Source of the DNA: Ascaris suum
Taxonomy: Eukaryota; Nematoda; Chromadorea; Rhabditida; Ascarididae
DNA: 64,000 nucleotides
Direction of reading: 5' to 3'
Assembly (NCBI GenBank): GCA_013433145.1
Contig: CM024176.1
Span: forward strand, 4,398,849 to 4,462,848
Numbering within the stretch: position 1 is the stretch's first letter; each line of letters opens with the position of its first letter. Positions 12,212 to 26,200 of the stretch are shown piece by piece. The notes under the pieces were generated by a model. The model did no database searches, was not told the DNA's origin, and saw only the letters and a program-made list of their open reading frames with translations. A program made the translations under genes and the position numbers.

Positions 12212-15200
12212 GAAGTCGTTGGTTGTGAGAGGAAAATTACTGCCACATTTCTGCTAATCTTTCAGAGATGACCTGTGATTTGCTTAATGCACTATTCCTT
12301 TGGAGAATTGCTTGCGCTGATTATTGCCCTCATGTGCTTAAATTCCATCTGTATTATATTGTCCCCTAATGTAAAAAAGTATCGCGAGTCAGCATAAAGG
12401 GGGATTATTTCGGTTCTTCAACAGTTGTAAGTGTTCAAATTAAACTTGCTGTTCACCACCAAGAAAGATGCGTACAAACGAGACAATAACGTCTTTCTGG
12501 TCTCTCTATGAAATGTTTCAAAATCAATCATTTACTGATAGTTTATCCCTTTATTCCGCGATTTTGATCATTGCTTCCTCTTCACTATCTTTAACGGACT
12601 TCCTCTTCTGCGTTGTGCGACGGCGTTTATTGTTTAATATCCCACCGCAATATATTCCTTTGTTGAAATAATGAGTCGATAATTTCGAATTTCCTTCTCG
12701 GCGGCTTTTATGTTTGTTGACTATTCAACGCCTAACTTCATGTACTGGAGAAATTCTGAAGTTTTGAATTGAACTAGAGCAACTTGCATCCATAATGGTT
12801 TTATATGATCATTTCCATAATTGCTGTGGTAAGAAAGAACAACGTTGCAGTATGCGATCTATAATTTGTACTTTTCACCAGGTGTGGAGAGAAGCCAACG
12901 CAATTATGGTTAGATTCGTTCGGTGTGCTGATGTGCGAACACATTTGGTTTTGAACCTCTTATAAAGAAGCAAAAGCAGCATCTATATCAGCTACTGCGA
13001 TGTCATTCCAGATTAAAAAATTGTTTTGATGGAAATCACAGCCGAAAGGTTGATCTTTTTTTCTGGAATCGAAGCGGCTAAGAGCTCACTGCTTTTTTTG
13101 CGGGATCGGAATCAAACTGCTGAACGTAGACTGTGAGTTTCAGTGGAGCTGGAGTGAGCTCATCTTGTCGGAGAGTTGCTATCATTGCTTGATTCGATCG
13201 CATATCGCAGCTTTATTTTAACGATACGAAACGATTTTTCGATAACGCACATTAATTGTTCGCTCTCTATGCACATTTTATATTGCTTTCCCAATAACAA
13301 ATGTCGGCCTTTCTTGTTTACCTTCCGCGTCTTTAAATTTTTCATAATAACTGAAAGCAAACAACGAGCACACTATGGGGTAGGCTTACAATATAGAATT
13401 TTTGCTAACAAACTTTTGCAATGACTTCAAACTTGTTAATCGGTAGTCGTTCGTCGTTTGGGCATGAAGTCTTCCGATTCTAAACACCGGAGAGCTCCGA
13501 GGCAACATTATCACGAGTTGTCAATACGTGTATATATATACATCGAAATTGATCCTTCGACTTCAGACAACCTCGAAACGAGTCGTAGGCAAAGAGCTTG
13601 CACGCACTTTACATCACTCGAGAATTCATTCTATACCGACCGGGTCAAAAAAGCAATTCTGTTTTTGAAGAGTAAGCTGTAGGAACGGCTGCGTCATTCT
13701 TAGTAAGGTGTGGAAGCTTTAGTCGCCATACTTTATCATTTATGAAGTTGGTTGGTGTTAGGTGAGCAAAATACAAAAACGCAAATTTTGCATCCCCCTT
13801 CAATGCTCTTCTGCATTTCTTTGGCAGTGTTACGCAATGCTTGAAACGACAAAAGAGTTTATTTGAAGTTGAAATAAAGTTTTTGATGATTAGAAAGAAT
13901 TAATCAGCTTCTTTATCATAGCAGTCTTAAGTTTCACCTTTTTTTATAATTTTTTAGTTTTTTTTTAACACAAAAAGTGTTTTTTTCGATCATCATTAAT
14001 CCACCGTTATTTTAACGGCATTAGAATGTAATTTTGAATGCTTCTCAATGGAATTATCGCTTGTTACATTTTGAATGATTTATTGCAGGTAATGAAATCC
14101 TCTTTTGTATAAAGTATTCGGAACGATTACCTCACTATTGCAAATATGAAGTACTTCGGACCTGGCAAATGAGAAAGAAGACTTTTTGTTGTGAATTATA
14201 GGAAAGTTTCTTCAGAAAAATTGCATTGCAGAGGTGTTTTATGTGTGGATTTGTTTATTTGTTTGTCTGTTTGGTAGTCTCAATTCGTGAACTGCAAAAG
14301 TTATGGTGACATTTCACGCGTACCTTTCGAGTAGATAACGAGGTTTGCTCGTGATGTGATTTGGGAATCACAAAGACATTTGTATGTCGTATTTGAAAAT
14401 TATTATCTCTGCGAAAGGATGGCCTCTGAAATGATTTTGTTGTAATTGAAGTTATATCTTTAAGCGTTGCACCAAAGTTTTTAGCATTTGTTGAACATAA
14501 TAGAAAAGCGCATTAAAATAACATTCTTTTGTTGTGCTTAATACCATTTAAGGTACAGTTTCGCGCTACCAATAGCAATCGAACGCAAACATTTCTCTCA
14601 AAGGGATCATACATAATTGCCATTCATCAATGCAGTGAACCGTTATGCATTTATCGGTTCGTTGCCGCATTTTCATTGAAGTTCCACTTAAGTGCACTTC
14701 AAAAACTTTGCAATGCGAAAGCGAAAGTGCTGCTCGCCGATTGACATTTCGATCTCAATAACTTCAGGCTTTTCGCTATTAGCAGATGCAAAGTAGGGCC
14801 GTGTTACTTGATAATGAATATCTTTTTGCTATACCTAAGAAACGAGGAGAAGAGGATGGCCCATCATCATTTCAACAGTTGACACGAGCACGTTGCTTCT
14901 TAAAATCTTGATGTGGAATAGAATACGGAAAAGAAGTAAGCGCTTATTAATACCTCATTTTAGCTCTAACACAATAACGAGGTTAAAGCGTTGATCCATG
15001 GCCTTCCAACGTTCTTCCTTATCCTGTTTGAAACTGAATAAGGAAATCGGGATGGAAGTGTCATTCCTCAAAAACCATTGCCTTAATAGGCCATTCTAGC
15101 TAATTTGTTAGTGAACTTGCTTTTTTCTTTTTAAGTTCATTTCTAACATATGCAGTACGGCGGAAACAGTGATTTCGGGCAGATCGGCGAGAGAGTTTTG

Positions 15201-18200
15201 TGTTCTGAAAGAAGGAATGGACGGAACACACCGAGCTGGCCCGTTGCTCTGTCCACATGCCTGCGTTTTTTTATTGATTGCCGAATGCCTCCCCGTTTCG
15301 TTGGCACTGTTTCACTCATGCTCATCACTTCCATCCGTACACCCCCCTCCCATCACTCTTATCTTCTGTTCAACGTCTACTACTTTCATTACATTATCTT
15401 CGCGGATTACTGTGGGATGTTTTGGCACATGCAAAAAAATACAGTATATCCTTTGATTTTAAGATGCGTAGAAAATGGTTTTAACTAGTAATCAAACTTC
15501 GTTGGGAATTAAATGCGATAAGAATGAAAGTAGATTTTTGAGAAGGAGCGAAAGCCTGTTTGGGGAAACAGAGAAAGTAATGGTTTTTTTTCGCCATAAC
15601 GTGAAGAGAAGAGAACCGATTTGCGAATGGGCAGGTTTTATTTATGATTATCTGAGTTTTTTCATCGATAAACTTCATCTGCCTTCAATTTCAGTCCGTC
15701 GAATTTCGCAACATTGATGCAAAAATGAGAGATCGTTGAATTTCATTCCAGTCGAAAACGAAGCTTTAAAATTTGCAATGAAAGCTATATTCTTTTAACA
15801 CCCAATTTTGCAATGTGCCTTCAAAAGCCTTGCTCAGTGCGCAGTACTAGTAGCATACGTCGAGAACGTACCAACAACTTTTTCCGATATTTAGAGACCA
15901 TGCCAACAATTTTCTTCATCGCGTTATGCGTTGCTTTCAATAATAATTCCACTATAGAGTATTATAGGTGCTGGAAACCGAAGAGAGCGGATGCTGGAAA
16001 CGAAGAGAGCGAGATAGCGACCAAGTTGAGATTCATGAAAGCAGCTGTCTCAAGTAGTTATCTCCACTAATCTGCAAAATTCGCCTTTTTTTCCAACATA
16101 TTCCAAAACAATCCACCTCATTATTTTATCGTCTTTGATGCAATAATAGAAGCCACCCATAGTATTTATTGCTGCCTGTCTTGTGCGTCTTAAGTGCGTT
16201 AATTCATTTCAAATTGTTTTATCCCATGAATAGAAGGGCGGGCATATTTTTGAAAGCCAAAAAACACTCGAATCAGGCAACTTACCAATTCATGTCTTTT
16301 TTGTGTTTATACGGTGATATCTTCAATTCCAGTTGCCTGTTTCGATGGAACCCTTGGATAATGTTGGAAAGGTTCTTGAAGCTTTCATTAAGTCAAAATT
16401 ATTGGTCGATATCGAAGAGGTCAACAGCTCATATTGAAGCGATCGATTATTGATTTAATGAAACAAGTTTGTCGCTTAGAAAAATTTCAAAAAATATAAC
16501 AGTGCGGCAGTCACCCAACTTGACAGTGCCCAACAACGGAATTCTCTAGTTTTATGTGCCTTAGTAAACCTGCATTTGCACAGCTTGTTATGGCGAAATT
16601 ATTTTTATGCGTATTTATGCCTATTCGTGTCTTTCCGTTCGTCTGTCTGTCTGTCCGTCGTCTCTCCGTAGAAGAACTCCTGCAGTACACATCCTCATGT
16701 CTCAAAATTTTCGCATGCAAGCACCACTTTTCAAGACACTGCATTGACTGCGACGGATACCGTGGGCTCCTATGCTGTCACTAATTCGCCAGCATTTTAT
16801 AGTGGTAAGGTTGCAGCAACACAACTTTTCGTGGGAACTTTGCAGGAGCGGTTGGTTAACTAAAAATATGAATGCACCAGTGGGGATCTGTCGAAATCGG
16901 CGGTCAGCCAAATGAACTTGATTGGCATTTACATATATGCAAATTTATGTGATAGTCACTTGATTAAATCAACTGTTGCTGAAAGAATATTATCAAATAT
17001 TCATTTTTACCAAAGAAGGCATTGAACACCATTCCAGTGTGCAGATAAACGAAAAGAAAGACGCATGCGCACACTTACACGAACACCGGCAATTTAGTTA
17101 TGCAATACGATGATTACCGCATATGTTCTGTTAAATGTGCGACAATTTGAGAAACTTATGGACTCGATAAACGGAACACTAAAAGCATATATCATGCTGG
17201 CAAATCTAGCTTCCTTCACTTTTTTCTGTAGGTGCTCATGTTTTCTGTTAAAGTATAAACAGGAAATTATAATATTTATTTCCCTCATCTCATGAGAGCA
17301 TGAAATAGGTCGCGAGCCTGAAACGAAGCAGAGCAGTTAGAGCGCAACAGCGTTGAGATGGGTGCAGATCCTGTGTTCCACTCAATTATTTGCCTATTGT
17401 GTTGCGATCACGTGAGCGAGCGGGCCGTTCTTTGGGCCTCTAATGTGATGTATTTCCTCATTTTGCCTCTTTGAGGTGTCGCCTGAGTGAAATTGATGCT
17501 GTTGTGTTGTCGCAATCATTCCAACCTATCTGTTTATACGAGAAATTCATTTGAAACATGCAAATGCACTATATTCCGATATTTTATTTTTATCATCGAA
17601 CACTTTTCGGATCTTTGAACACTTAGATGGTCGTTGACTAATCACTACTTGTAAGTCCTTATCGCATTTTGAAAGGAAAATTTATTTGTTGTAAACTGTT
17701 GAGGATATTTTTAATCGATTCATATTGAGTATTGTATAATTTTCAAGCACTTCCTCGCATCTTGATAGAAGAACTATCTAACGAGGTAAGTTTTCACAGA
17801 AATGTTGCGGGAAATTTTGTTTACTATTTGGAATATTCACCACTACTTTCTCATTAAACTTATGCTATAACGCTAATGACGTAAATTGGTCAATTGGCAG
17901 TAATATATTTAATTTTGCTTGTATTTCTTTTCAAATTCTTATGCTGTTTTTTATTTTTATGTATGTCCTATATTATAAATTCTACGTTTATATTACAAAA
18001 TATACGTACTTTTATATGCGTTTTCAAAATTTTACCCATATATCAAATATATATTCAATATTTTCCAAAATTTCAAGTAATTAGTACAATTTAAAGGGAA
18101 ATTATTTGAAGACAGCGACTGTTGCTCTGAGAAAAGTGCGTTTTATATTTTCTCTTCTAATTAATCTCCTCCTTCTTCCGTTCATTTTCGTTACTCTTCA

Positions 18201-19133
18201 AGCTTATTTTAGAGTATTGTAAGAAATCAATACCTAAAAGTAAAATTACCTACAATAATAACTATGATTTTGCTTAGTCTTATACTTTCCATATCTAGTG
18301 AAACATGCAATTCACAGTTGCTGTAGTTTTGTAAAACACCTTCTAAGCGTAATGTAACATTTTCATGAGAGTATTCATCGTCGTAAATCAACGGCAATCA
18401 TAACGATTAATCCATGCGGCGATATCAAAAGAAATTCGCCGAATGATGTCGTTTATTAATATAGCATTGTCAGCTTCTCGCTTGACTCTTAAGAAAAGCT
18501 CTAAAATCAGTAGCAATTTCCATCAGTCAAAGTTCGAAAGAATCTCGCACTAGAGGAGACGACCATTTCTTTATTTATTTGTTTTCAACGATAAGGTCAT
18601 CGTGAAAGTATGAAGAGTTATGCTAATGTTCTCAGCTGGTAAACTTTACGATCTCTTTGGAATCGCGCATTAAATTTCCGATTTTATTATGTTGTATATG
18701 TTCACTACTCGTTTGCAAATTTGACTTATATGTGTGGGTATCGCATTTGCGAAATAAGGGGGTATACAAAAAAGTATAGTGATATGAGATATAGAAGGGC
18801 AGACATGTTCCCTGCTTTAATGATTTCTTCTTAGAAAATCGTTTTTACATATTATAAAAATGCTGCTACTGAAGCGTCAGCGCCTGGTCGTCCGTTGGAT
18901 TACTTGCCAAATTATCAATTCTCCACATCGGTATTCCCTGTGACATTCGACGAGGATTTTATGGTTCTGATTTCTTTTAATTAGATTAATTTTTAATAGC
19001 GCAAACAGCAGAAACTTTCGCCAACGAAACTGAGAATGAATTACTTCGTTAATGAGGAATCTCGGCGGATTTAATGAATGTCGTTTGTTAGACGTTTTGC
19101 CATATAAGAAAATCGCTGTAAAAAGCTTTTCGG
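12212..19133. other. No supported gene
   Basis: ORFs are of chance length only. A GC-richer patch at 15150-15360 has three open + frames but nothing recognisable. A 21-bp near-exact tandem duplication lies at 15969-16011 and a CTGTCTGTCTGTC run near 16641-16656. At 18864-18980 a + frame reads protein-like (...PLDYLPNYQFSTSVFPVTF) just upstream of the zinc-knuckle fragment. Confidence 0.4.
15969..16011. repeat. Tandem duplication of about 21 bp
   Basis: TGCTGGAAACCGAAGAGAGCG (15969-15989) recurs at 15992-16011 with one base deleted. Confidence 0.9.
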
Positions 19134-19295
19134 ATGGCATTCCGAAACATTGGTCATTTCGTGATGTGTAGGACGCCAAAATGCAACACATGCCGAATGT
19201 GTTTTGGTGACCACTCCACTTTCAAATGTGCGCTCCGTGATCTTTCAAGGAAAAATGTAATCCCCGTTTCAACAATCGTTCCTTGCTGTCATAAA
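19134..19295 (+). pseudogene. Zinc-knuckle fragment, LINE ORF1/gag-like
   Basis: The + frame reads IGHFVMCRTPKCNTC then CRMCFGDHSTFKC. The last part is C-x2-C-x3-H-x4-C, the spacing of the second knuckle in Jockey/CR1-type ORF1 proteins, and it is preceded by the GHxxxxC of a first knuckle. The upstream CxxC that should begin the first knuckle is not visible and the frame ends soon after. It is best read as a decayed retrotransposon ORF1 fragment. Confidence 0.35.
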
Positions 19296-21294
<1,999 letters not shown>

Positions 21295-21551
21295 CATTAA
21301 GGTCATGAAATGAATAGAAATTACGTGCTTCAGCCGCAGCATGTGCAATCTTTTTATCACTTTATAACTTGCTCTGTTTCACTGTAGTGACTTAATAACT
21401 AACCTCACTTCTTGAACTGCTTGTGAATTTACTTGAAAGTTAACTAGATTGGTTTCTCAGTTTCCCGCTTATTCATTGTGGCGACACATTTGCTCCTCCT
21501 GATTGCATTTAGCATATTTTTATGAGGAATGAATGGAAGAAATAGGGTGTA

Positions 21552-21625
21552 AAAGGTTTGGCCCAGTTGGTTATGCATTCATCTGACAGTGCACACATTC
21601 AGCAGTTTAAATCCTCGTTCCTCCA
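21552..21625 (+). repeat. tRNA-like element (possible SINE head)
   Basis: TGGCCCAGTTGGTTATGC (21559-21576) matches a pol III A box and AGTTTAAATCC (21604-21614) approximates a B box, 45 bases apart as in a tRNA. The acceptor and T stems do not pair well, so it is not a functional tRNA gene. A tRNA-derived SINE or pseudo-tRNA is more likely. Confidence 0.35.
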
Positions 21626-22811
21626 CTGGCCATAAAATTGTCGGAAACAGTCTACCATTTAGCTGATTTTGGTTAAGCTGGCTTTCACATCACTGCACAC
21701 GCCAACAGTTTTGAGTTCATTCGATGATTTGTTGTTCGTATTTCCTTCGAGTTTAATCAAAATTTCAGACTTTTTGCGGTTGCTTCTTTGTGCATTATTT
21801 TATTGCGCTACCGCAATAGTAGAGAATACGTTTCGCCTACTATTTATTCATTCTTTTTCCACTCTTCGAAAAAATTGCTTCCTCTGCTAATGTTTTGCTC
21901 CAAATCGGCTCCATAGTGGTTTGCCTTTTTCTCTTCCACTCACCTTCTTCTCTGAAATATGCAAATTTTGAATTATTATCACTCATATCGTCTGTACTTG
22001 AGACTGTTCTCTGATTACTGTAAAAACTTGAAATATATGAGGATTTTCTTTTTGCAGCGCTTAGTAAAAGAGTGGATGCTGCATATTTTCACCGCCACTT
22101 ACAAAGAGCTCCTTTTATTTGAGTTTAATTTCTCTATATTTACGTAGATAAGAATATTTTTCAAAATGGTTCATCGCGCTGCTCAATTCGCATTAATATT
22201 TTGTTATCTGAAGTGTAAATTGGTGATAATATCGTAAATCAATTCAATCCACTTTCAAATAATTTGCAAAAATGAAAATTAAAAAAAAAACGTGATTACA
22301 ATATAATATCGGTGGTGTTTTCGTTTATCGAGCCCGTTGTTGATGAAAGTTGAGATCACCGAGCGGTGACATCGATTTCCGATCGCTTCAAAGGTAAAGT
22401 GCATATCGCTGAAAAGGAGACAAGGGCGGAAAATTCTCACATTTCTTGATATTTTTGTGTGACGTTTCATATGTTCTTGTTTACTTGTTGAAGTGGATAG
22501 CCTCTTCAGTGCCTTGTCCATACCACCAAATTGGCTCATTTAACCAGCAAACTGTTTGTTGCGTAATTTCACATTGCGCCGTTAGTGGTTTCAATTCACT
22601 CTAAGACGTCACTCGCTTAAGAACCTGTCGGGCATTGTGCCATAGGTTATTCTAAGAGAGCATTGTCTCATAAAGCCGCTTTGTCATTCCAGTTGCCCAA
22701 ACCGATCAATAATAATCGGAGTTTTCCTGTACTCATTGTTTCCTGTTCTTTCCATCTGCTCGCCATTGTCTCTTCCGCTTGTTTTCAGGTTCATAAAAAA
22801 TAGCGAACCTG
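21626..22811. other. No supported gene
   Basis: Short ORFs only. Confidence 0.5.
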
Positions 22812-23297
22812 CTAAACACTGCAGGCTAATATTCTGCTGGAATTTCTTTCTTCATCATTTTGCATTCTGCCGACATTCCTTAGGGGGTAGTCGGTTGGAC
22901 TTTTTGATCTATCTTTCATCGGCTCTCCTTTTGAGCGGATCACTTCTCAATGGTGATTTTCCTGGTTGAGAAATGCTTTCATAGCAAAACTTGTTGTCTG
23001 TGGTGGGTAGCTTAATTTTTCTGTTCGATTTACCTTCCGGGATCCCCTCCTCACGGTCATACTGTTGCTCCATAGAGTTCGTATTCCTTGCAGATTGTTG
23101 TCCGATTTTTTCATCGGATCCCCAATCAGATAAGCGAGGATTCCTTTCCCTAAGGAATTGGCTGTCCTGCTAATCTCTATTACCGATAAATTTATCGCTT
23201 GCCTTCTCATCGGTTGTCTCAAAGGTAAGCTTTCTTTCAAGGTGATTGCAACTATCACGACTAACTCTTTCCTAATGTTTACTTTTTGTATATGCAG
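22812..23297 (-). pseudogene. Coding-like stretch with one in-frame stop, unknown
   Basis: The minus strand is open for 162 codons apart from its end and one internal stop at 22947-22949. It reads, in part, ISRTANSLGKGILAYLIGD, LSYPPQTTSFAMKAF and, after the stop, DRSKSPTDYPLRNVGRMQ. The mixed polar composition is unlike the Phe/Ile/Tyr-rich noise elsewhere, but there is no recognised family, start or splice chain. The + strand has Ser/Leu-rich ORFs here, so strand is not settled. Confidence 0.22.
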
Positions 23298-26200
23298 TTA
23301 AACGTCTCTCAAGTTTGATGCAGTTATGTATACAACTTTGCAAATTTTTAATCCATCACACTGCAATTGATCAAAAAGTATCCTCTAATTGTTTAACGTC
23401 ATTTGCAAAAAAACTTTTAGAATTGATTTTCTGATCATTTCTGAGTTCATTATTTTCACATTTCATTGCTTCAAATTGCAATGAATGAAACGTTGAGAAC
23501 AGATGTTGGAAAGCAAAAATGCATTAAAGAAGGAAGAAATCGTTCGCTAAACGCTTTCATTTATTTATACATCACACAAACATCGCATCATTTAACATAA
23601 AAGAGTGAATATCAGCTGAGCAATCTTTGTGGCAATGAGCAAATGCATTTCAATCTCCATTTCTCGATGAAGTTGCACCTACGTTTGTTGCATCTATATC
23701 ACTCCTCTTTAACGGTAGAGGAAGTCGGTTTTGTCTGAGATATTCTTATCTTAGCTTCTTCACTGAAGACAAATCATAGTGAACTTTTCTGTCCAATAAG
23801 TTTCTCGAATCTTCCTGAACTGAAGCCTAAATATTGTGTCAAGTCATACCCTGGTGATGATATGATAATGATACTTTCATCCTTTCGTTATTGCCTAAAC
23901 TCTTCCATTCATCAAGCAAATCATTAGAATCAATGGAACTTGTTTGGTTTGTTTTAGACGGGTAACTCTTTCAATGCTGATTACATTCCTAAACATCATT
24001 AATATAGTAATCCGCAAACTGTAATCCTATGAAATTTGCCTTTTATACATCGAAGACAGAAAATGAAATTGCAATTCAGAGAAATTCGCTTATATATTCA
24101 ATGGACGTTCATTTTCTAAACTAACGATTATATAAGTAAATCTCTTTCAGCTAAACATCGCCTTTGAATTATTGAAAGCGATTATTTGAAATATTGATGC
24201 TCAACTTTCACAATGTTAGCTACAACGTTATTTTGCTTGAGAGAATATTCACGATGATTAGAAAAGTTTTGCTAAAATTATCGTCACTAAAATGTTTTCA
24301 ACTTTTCGAAACGAATTTCTCAATTCTGATTGCTATTCGAACAGCGATGATATCAAATAAAGGGATTATTTTTTTATTGCTAGAACGATCGGCCATGCTT
24401 AAATAATCGTGTGCGCTTCATCTTGTTCAACGAGCAACACCTCGTAGAATCAGTAAAGATAACGATTCGAGGTGATTTAGTAATCACGTTGTGTGCTAAG
24501 TTTGATTTTTAGTCCACATGTTCATCGGCTTGACCGCTTCGAATATTTATTTGCGGAATAATCAATGAATAATATTGGTTGTGCGGTATCCGTGGTCGTA
24601 TTTATTTAATATTCTAATTTTTCTTTATATTCAATGACAGGCAACTGATATGCTGAAAATCGTTTTAGATTGATGCATGAAAAAGAAACGCTGAAGAAAT
24701 TCGGCGTTCAGGTTTATTCCATTTTCACGAACTTGCAGCTGCTGATAGAGTTTCGTTTTTGAGAATTAAATGGCGCTTTTTTGGTTTTCCGAGTGCAAAG
24801 GCTTATTTAATCTTTGCAAAACCTTCGATCCTCGTAAATTTTTTGCTGTCTCAATGAGCAGTGTCGAGATATTAGCGCTTAATATTGATTACTGCTTCAT
24901 TTCTACTCACGCTGTAAACTATTTACGTCTTTACGATTGTTGTGTTAGCTTTATTGCACAATATAGGCAAGGAATGTTCATTTCGATGCTACTGATATTT
25001 TTAATGAAGGTCATCGTGGGTTTATTCTCTAGAAGAAGAAAGTCTAACGACTTTATTCTTCTAAAGACTAAGGAATATTTGAACGATGTGTTTTCTTATA
25101 TATTTCACTATAATTTATGAATTGCTTCACGCCTCATTTATGTGTCACAAAGTTTCGCATATTCTCGTTGAAGTACCGAATCGAAGCACTACCATCTTTT
25201 TGATGCTTCGTCGTTCATAGTGTTCTTAACATACAAATGCTTGCGTTTTTTCTCTCTTTGTTGTTATTTACTGCTGTTTTCCTATAATGAATGTGCAATT
25301 TTTAAGTTCGTAAAAATCTTTCGGTGCATATTCTGAATGCAAATATTATGCCTTCAAGGAGATGTGTTTCTTGAAGATGTATGCTTCAAAACCGTCGAAA
25401 CCTTTCCTCATATTCTAGTTTTTCATCGCTGGGTTCGACGTTCGCTTCATTATGCGCTTCGGCAAATTTGCTTCGCAGAAGCGCTCTACGTCTACATCTT
25501 GTCTATGCGTTTGCGTGCTAATCCGTTTGTGCAGCGGTTCTAATTTAAAAACACTAAAGGTAATGGTACAAATTTTGATCATTTTAATGTGCACCAAGGA
25601 TTCATCTCTTTTGCGACACCTCACATCAATGCAACCACCTCCAAACAAATCAGGCCCATTTAAAAGTGGAAAACTTCGCATTTATTTGACGCCGGTTCGA
25701 TTAAAAATAGATGGCGAAACGCGCCAGAGGGATGGCTTAAAATGAGCTGCTGCATTCTGCCCGCCTGACCAGGCAGTTGCAAAAAATAATAAATGCCCAA
25801 AATAATATCCTTTTTGTCCAGTTTTTTGTCCAATAATGTCAAATCATTTCATAAGTTATGAACAGATAATAAAATAAACGAAATAACATTTTTAGCTAAT
25901 CTAACCATTCATACGAGCCTTCTATAAGAGTTTAAGCTTTTCTTGAGGTTGACGAACAAACGTTAAAAGTCGTGCAGGACTTATATCTCATTTCGCAGGA
26001 TTTAGGAACTTTTTTTTCTCCGGTTTCTGGATCAAGGCTACGGTAGCTAGAGGGTTCGCGCTATGTTGTAGCGTAACAAGGTAGTTCCTGACCCATAGAT
26101 TGGAACTGCCGATTAGACAGACTTCTGAATCACAGATCGAAGCCATCAATTGAATACAGACGTATGAACATACAGACGCGTGGATACGACCATTCCAAAG

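Noticed and set aside
13080..13170. Minus-strand sequence with a B-box-like CAGTTTGATTCC
   Set aside because: No acceptable A box; similarity to the 21.6-kb element is limited to a few bases.
17297..17390. tRNA-like sequence
   Set aside because: The B-box-like part matches poorly and there is no A box at the right distance.
26031..26110. tRNA-like A box TAGCTAGAGGGTTCGCGC
   Set aside because: The putative B box is mis-spaced and weak, and no cloverleaf can be drawn.
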